Below, piece by piece: positions 9,301-9,551 of a DNA stretch of 9,551 nt (position 1 is the first letter of the stretch; every line of letters starts with the position of its first letter). The position numbers were made by a program, and so were the translations under genes. Where the stretch lies: the NCBI GenBank assembly GCA_029212275.1, contig JARGOI010000069.1:1-9551 (forward strand), written 5' to 3'. A model generated the notes under the pieces. It was not told where the DNA came from and did not search any database. It was given only the letters and a program-made list of their open reading frames with translations. Source of the stretch: Thalassolituus sp. GTDB lineage: Bacteria > Pseudomonadota > Gammaproteobacteria > Pseudomonadales > Oceanobacteraceae.

Positions 9301-9369
9301 GGCGTACGTGTGCCGCTTGATGGCGCCACGCATCATTTATTACTGCTGATTGAGTCTGCTGCTGAGTGA
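352..9369 (+). CDS. ndvB: Cyclic beta-1,2-glucan synthase (NdvB/ChvB/Cgs family), three-enzyme membrane protein
   Basis: This inner-membrane enzyme makes cyclic beta-1,2-glucan from UDP-glucose, which is exported to the periplasm. Residues are numbered from the ATG at 352 (3,005 aa; family members are usually about 2,800-2,900). Visible in order: a conserved N-terminal region with PVREELFGLERLESHA (about 24-39) and LLDNYHLVEEQIREVRDDLP (about 91-110); TM1-2 (about 450-469, 478-498); GT84 core with DAD (667-669), HD (781-782) and QHRW (814-817); TM3-6 (about 855-1020); a central cyclisation module (about 1055-1610); two beta-sandwich modules (about 1643-1950, 2162-2436); and a GH94 barrel (about 2480-2920). 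No frameshift or internal stop is seen. The start is uncertain: the frame is open from a stop at 232, with TTG at 271, GTG at 346 (GAG six bases upstream) and ATG at 352, none with a strong ribosome site. ATG was chosen because family homology begins soon after it. No exporter gene is adjacent within the window. Product identity is very secure; the start is not. Confidence 0.95.
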   Translation: MLTAISFLFKQHSSQILWKNKAPVREELFGLERLESHAISLAKAQKVSVNIPHVLPLHKRVDQNSIALLGLYRDSAAELEAGRKVVPAAEWLLDNYHLVEEQIREVRDDLPVGFYRQLPKLAEGPLAGYPRVFGIAWAFVAHTDSHFDPEILIRFINAYQTVQALTIGELWALAITLRIVLIENLRRLADQIAVGRAERADANQLTDKLLIAGCSHSALQEDISSRSSQPLTEAFSAQLAKRLRDQDPKTTPALEWLSLRLKAQGLSVEEVVQHAQQRQGASNVSIRNVITSMHLISDIDWSELFEKVSLVDTELRVDPMFIAMDFPTRNLYRSAIEQIARGTQYSEVDIAKRVISFAHQGVVADVNDPLQNTASNASASESQQLPESYLSSKFIMEQARYRDTETNRISDVGYYLIDQGRHRFEQSVQFHAPWRLKLSRLHIRLGVSGYVGSIALIALAYLALAIFFPSASTLSFNGWLLLFAVGFVPATEVASAVVHRLVTWRFGAVTLPGLELKNGVPKSLRTLIAVPTLLTSETDLLEQIERLEVHYLSGLDGNVSFALLTDGMDAQQEELHSDAVLLSLAASEIERLNARYPAGPSGKRFLLLHRRRLYNANENLWMGWERKRGKLHELNRLLRGAQDTSYVAVNGQPICVPSDVRYVITLDADTRLPRESALRLIGKMAHPLNRPCFDPIKQRIVAGYGILQPRVTPSLSVGSEGSIFQRIFSAPGGIDPYASAISDVYQDLFGEGSFTGKGIYDVDMFEAAMANRVADNTMLSHDLFEGIFARAGLVSDVEVVEEFPARYDVAAKRQHRWTRGDWQLLPWVFAKPARKNGIPRLGRWKMIDNLRRSLVAPMTLLALVLCWLLSPSMAMFTISLLLATIIIPAFIPCLFSMIPHHTDINARHHLRLWLGDLWLASNQVFLAVAFLPDQCWRTLDAIGRTLVRLWITHEHYLEWTTAAKSNAMPRLKVQGFYRIMLAGTLLGIAVSIFAIAMNPAVWFLIVPFLVLWSLAPLLALHVSRSPFVHKMNELDIDAITLRLTARRTWRFFETFVTPADHMLPPDNFQETPEPVVARRTSPTNIGLYLLSTASAHDFGWVGLQATIERLEATFATLELLPKYNGHFFNWYGTETLHSLMPEYISSVDSGNFAGHLIALANTCDEWRNTPFNWRETSLIRDVRAGVLDNISLAREALDHVSHATINNTQRNNTKSGNIKVAAEGSVSPIAIENTHPGYNKGHPLLVILDDITERISSQQSIDTLLPILIRLTEKAARIVQELSPSTLESPVSQLQHDYFSDVIFWIEAIRTRLLEQQRDQEVLQSAPQLVQGRLLALAKTAREMALAMDFAFLIDPEKKLLSIGFSLSENCLDSSCYDLLASEARLASLFAIAKGDVPTRHWFGLGRAATPISNGSALISWSGSMFEYLMPSLVMRAPTGSLLEQTNRMVVQRQQQYGQDLSIPWGVSESAYNARDIEFTYQYSNFGVPGLGLKRGLAENRVIAPYATGLAAMIDPQAAVKNYNLLASMGACGRFGFYEALDFTAARLPADAQVAIVRSFMAHHQGMTIVSIANTLHEGQVRRRFHQEPMIQACELLLQERMPRNVLVSHPRAEEVKVSAPNNINETTTVRRLNAMADGTPVTHLLSNGRYAVMMTASSAGYSRWRDIAITRWQEDTSADPYGSFIFLRDITTGRLWSSGVQPLDGERHYPDGVFEEDHAEFVRHDEYLTTTMEVVVSGEDDGEVRRMSITNNGRKAREIEFTSYIELVLTTAANDNAHPAFSKMFVQTEYIPEYGALVATRRKRAANEAAVWVAHFAVVEGDITADPQYETDRALFIGRGNTIATAAAFKHGWTGNADRSGDKSESMRDATHLNIPGREYASVDLSNTVGTVLDPIFSQRYRVNVPAGGIARVAFWMVVADSREALLDLIDRHHDRSAFERAKTLAWTQAQVQLRHLNIDSGEAANFQRLASPIIYADPRFRAPAEAIDRGLACQSALWSHSISGDLPIVLMRIDDIEDIEQVKQLLRAHEYWRMKRLAVDLVIINEHACSYLQDLQIAIDTAVRSSQSRPRLPDEYNGEQVKGSVYTLRADLMTTDARDLIKAVARVVLIARRGSIAKHIARLSDVPSWNRQPHALPRKMLAERMKPFKPTEVALKDRLEFFNGIGGFGKDGREYSVILEHGKSTPAPWINVIANPSFGFHVAAEGSGYTWAESSRENQLTPWSNDPVSNPVGEAVYVRDEETLEIFCPTAQPVRSDAFGHVRADSGPYIAHHGRGYSRFEHQTNGMALTLVQFVPLADPIKISRLTLVNQSGRKRKLSVTAYIEWVLGTSRGATGPFISTKLDADTNAILISNQWSVAFPNRMAFADMAGQQSAWTTDRTEFLGRNGGADAPAALTTSVALSGTLGAGHDPCTVQQCVIELEAGESTEVVMLMGQCLSSTKARALIRRYRQLDLDVVLAEVTQHWEELLGAVQVKTPDRAMDIMLNGWLLYQTVACRIWARSAFYQASGAYGFRDQLQDGMSLTFRRPDITRQHILRAAGRQFAEGDVQHWWLPHTGQGVRTRISDDRVWLVFATATYIQTSGDTSILDEQVPFIEGPVLSGDQHDAFFQPVQSDESATLFEHCARALDQCLDLTGAQGLPLMGTGDWNDGMNRVGQDGHGESVWLGWLLIRTIDLFSPLIEHRQETEHRQETEHRQKTERRERWVTHAAAVKQSIEDCAWDGEWYRRASFDDGTWLGSKNSDECRIDSIAQSWAVLAGANPERSAKAMQAVEEWLIKPEQQLALLFTPPFDKTTHDPGYIKDYPPGLRENGGQYSHAAMWAMLAYSKLGQAEKAHDLFQLLNPINHARDRAGAKRYKVEPYVVAADVYSVAPHVGRGGWTWYTGAAGWMYRAGMEGILGIQREGKVLIIKPCIPASWPGYEATIHIEKTHYTVVVQQALVEKSVNEKTDLTEQTDAHVVKTIRAVLDDVDLTDTDLSDKGVRVPLDGATHHLLLLIESAAE
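1699..3414 (+). other. GT84 glycosyltransferase core with flanking membrane helices
   Basis: This part of the synthase should polymerise glucose from UDP-glucose on the cytoplasmic face. Two hydrophobic helices (1699-1758 and 1783-1845) precede a GT-A fold. The sequence VRYVITLDADTRLPRES puts the metal/UDP-binding DAD at 2350-2358. GSFTGKGIYDVDMFEAA lies at about 2605-2652. The HD at 2692-2697 sits where the catalytic base is expected, and QHRW at 2791-2802 is the Q/RxxRW acceptor-binding signature shared with cellulose-synthase-like enzymes. Four further hydrophobic segments follow (about 2914-2970, 2974-3045, 3283-3345 and 3346-3410). The total of six agrees with the topology reported for Brucella Cgs. 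All core motifs are intact, so this domain is predicted to be active. Confidence 0.9.
3514..5190 (+). other. Central cyclisation module (GH189 / glycoamylase-like)
   Basis: The region after TM6 carries the family blocks SPTNIGLYLLSTASAHDFGW, GHFFNWYGTETL and YISSVDSGNFAGHL (about 3594-3825). After a variable segment come RHWFGLGRAATPI, SWSGSMFEYLMPSLVM, WGVSESAYNARD, YQYSNFGVPGLGLKRGL, YATGLAAMIDP, GFYEALDF and FMAHHQGMT (about 4549-5055). This matches the Glycoamylase-type alpha/alpha barrel in the middle of cyclic glucan synthases, whose isolated counterpart in a Thermoanaerobacter enzyme was shown to cyclise beta-1,2-glucan by transglycosylation and was classed as GH189. Candidate catalytic acids are Glu1469 (codon at 4756, in SESAYN) and Glu1539 (codon at 4966, in FYEALD). 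That assignment is by motif conservation only. An Asn-rich insert at 3955-4080 interrupts the less conserved part. Confidence 0.8.
5278..6210 (+). other. First GH94-type beta-sandwich module
   Basis: The stretch beginning THLLSNGRYAVMMTASSAGY and continuing SRWRDIAITRW, then FIFLRDITTGRLWSSGVQPL, is the N-terminal super-beta-sandwich seen in GH94 enzymes (GT36-associated type). REIEFTSYIELVL and RVAFWMVVADSREALLDLI belong to the same fold. It is followed (about 6240-6780) by a helical stretch with the family block WSHSISGDLPIVLMRI, too short for a full alpha/alpha barrel. No catalytic residue is expected here. Its likely role is structural or in glucan binding, and boundaries are approximate. 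Confidence 0.7.
6835..7660 (+). other. Second GH94-type beta-sandwich module
   Basis: The segment starts EFFNGIGGFGKDGREYSVIL and repeats the architecture of the first module: TPAPWINVIANPSFGFHVAAEGSGYTWAESSRENQLTPW, then a YVRDEETLEIFCPTAQPV strand pair. After it come SRFEHQTNGMALTLVQFVPLADPIKISRLTLVN and TAYIEWVLG. This is the canonical N-terminal sandwich that directly packs on the GH94 catalytic barrel in cellobiose and chitobiose phosphorylases. The two modules are an ancient duplication typical of the family, not a recent one, since their DNA is not alignable by eye. Confidence 0.75.
7790..9120 (+). other. C-terminal GH94 phosphorylase barrel
   Basis: This alpha/alpha-barrel domain should shorten beta-1,2-glucan chains by phosphorolysis; in Brucella Cgs the GH94 domain was shown to control product length. 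Visible hallmarks are YQASGAYGFRDQLQDGM (7876-7923), HWWLPHTGQGVRTRISDD (8008-8061), GTGDWNDGMNRVG (8290-8328), ENGGQYSHAAMW (8788-8823) and GRGGWTWYTGAAGWMYR (8986-9036). The DWND block (8299-8310, residues 2650-2653) contains the general-acid Asp of GH94. His2820 in NGGQYSH matches the phosphate-contacting His region of characterised members. All hallmarks are intact, so activity is expected. A short tandem repeat (8404-8457) is inserted between two of the barrel's helices. Confidence 0.88.
8404..8457 (+). repeat. In-frame 18-bp tandem repeat (three units) within the GH94 domain
   Basis: Three consecutive 18-bp units (8404-8421, 8422-8439, 8440-8457) encode EHRQET, EHRQET and EHRQKT. Units 1 and 2 differ only by a silent change (CAT/CAC). 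Unit 3 differs from unit 2 by G-to-A and C-to-A changes near its end. A degenerate purine-rich tail (gagagaagagag) follows. The repeat lies between the helix ending LIRTIDLFSPLI and the helix starting ERWVTHAAAVKQSIED, so it probably extends a surface loop with a charged, helix-prone segment. The unit is six codons, so copy-number change would keep the frame. Confidence 0.95.
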
Positions 9370-9399
9370 AATTCTTATGAATGAAGAGAGGGAAAGAGT

Positions 9400-9551
9400 T
9401 TAGCCAAACCCCAATAAATGTGAGCTGAGTTCTAGCTCGTCTAGGCGCTGTGTTAATGCTCGGGTAACGTCTTCTCGGGTAAACTTAGACATGGTTGGTG
9501 CCATATGGGGCACCAATGCGTTGAGCTGAAGACAGGGGCGAAGCTGATTAA
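9400..9551 (-). CDS. 3' end of an unrecognised convergent gene (partial)
   Basis: Reading the minus strand, a frame without stops enters at the window edge and ends at TAA (complement of 9400-9402). The 49 visible residues end ...SKFTREDVTRALTQRLDELE followed by LSSHLLGFG. The composition is protein-like, with a charged amphipathic helix near the C-terminus, and the frame stays open to the edge. The gene converges on the synthase with only 30 bp between the two stop codons. I do not recognise a family and assign no function. A short independent reading frame starting at an internal ATG (complement of 9491-9493) is possible but less likely. Support is moderate because only about 150 bases are visible. 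Confidence 0.5.
   Translation of the reverse strand, partial: NQLRPCLQLNALVPHMAPTMSKFTREDVTRALTQRLDELELSSHLLGFG
9495..9516. repeat. 8-bp perfect inverted repeat in the convergent gene
   Basis: TTGGTGCC (9495-9502) pairs with GGCACCAA (9509-9516) across a 6-nt loop (ATATGG). There is no T-run on either side, and it lies inside the probable minus-strand coding region, so it is not a convincing terminator. It may be incidental. Confidence 0.6.

Noticed and set aside
9495..9516. Hairpin as intrinsic terminator
   Set aside because: The stem is good, but no T-run follows on either strand and it lies within the probable minus-strand coding sequence.
1..9551. CRISPR array, tRNA/rRNA, insertion sequence or phage genes
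   Set aside because: No spaced direct repeats, cloverleaf-like structures, transposase motifs or terminal inverted repeats with target duplications were seen. Nearly all sequence is explained by one gene.

Overview
The window is dominated by one very large plus-strand gene (about 9.0 kb, roughly 3,005 residues). It encodes a cyclic beta-1,2-glucan synthase of the NdvB/ChvB/Cgs family. The product reads as a complete membrane-anchored enzyme. In order it has an N-terminal cytoplasmic region, two membrane helices, a GT84 glycosyltransferase core (DAD, HD and QHRW motifs), four more membrane helices, a central cyclisation module of the GH189/'glycoamylase-like' type, two successive GH94-type beta-sandwich modules, and a C-terminal GH94 phosphorylase barrel (DWND, NGGQYSH and GRGGWTWYTG motifs).

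Layout: positions 1-351 are an AT-rich leader with no convincing gene. It holds two clear inverted repeats: one around 172-210 enclosing a near-perfect 16-bp palindrome at 189-204, and a 9-bp A/T-rich hairpin at 230-252. The synthase runs from about 352 (possibly 271 or 346) to 9369. After a gap of only 30 bp, the 3' end of a probable convergent minus-strand gene starts at 9400 and runs off the window. I do not recognise that product. The ABC exporter usually associated with cyclic glucans (NdvA/ChvA/Cgt) is not in this window, nor are glucan-modifying genes.

How it should work (family knowledge): GT84 polymerises glucose from UDP-glucose into a beta-1,2 chain at the inner membrane. The GH94 module trims the chain by phosphorolysis and so sets its length, and the central module closes the ring. 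The product is exported to the periplasm, where it acts as an osmoregulated periplasmic glucan and, in rhizobia, Agrobacterium and Brucella, as a host-interaction factor.

Organism: intermediate GC, frequent TTA/TTG and CAA codons and strongly AT-rich non-coding DNA suggest a proteobacterium other than the GC-rich rhizobia, possibly a gammaproteobacterium. This is inference only.

I see no wholly new system. The most unusual points are lineage-specific: an in-frame 18-bp tandem repeat inside the GH94 catalytic domain, an Asn-rich insert near the start of the cyclisation module, a charged insertion near the C-terminus, and a structured leader.
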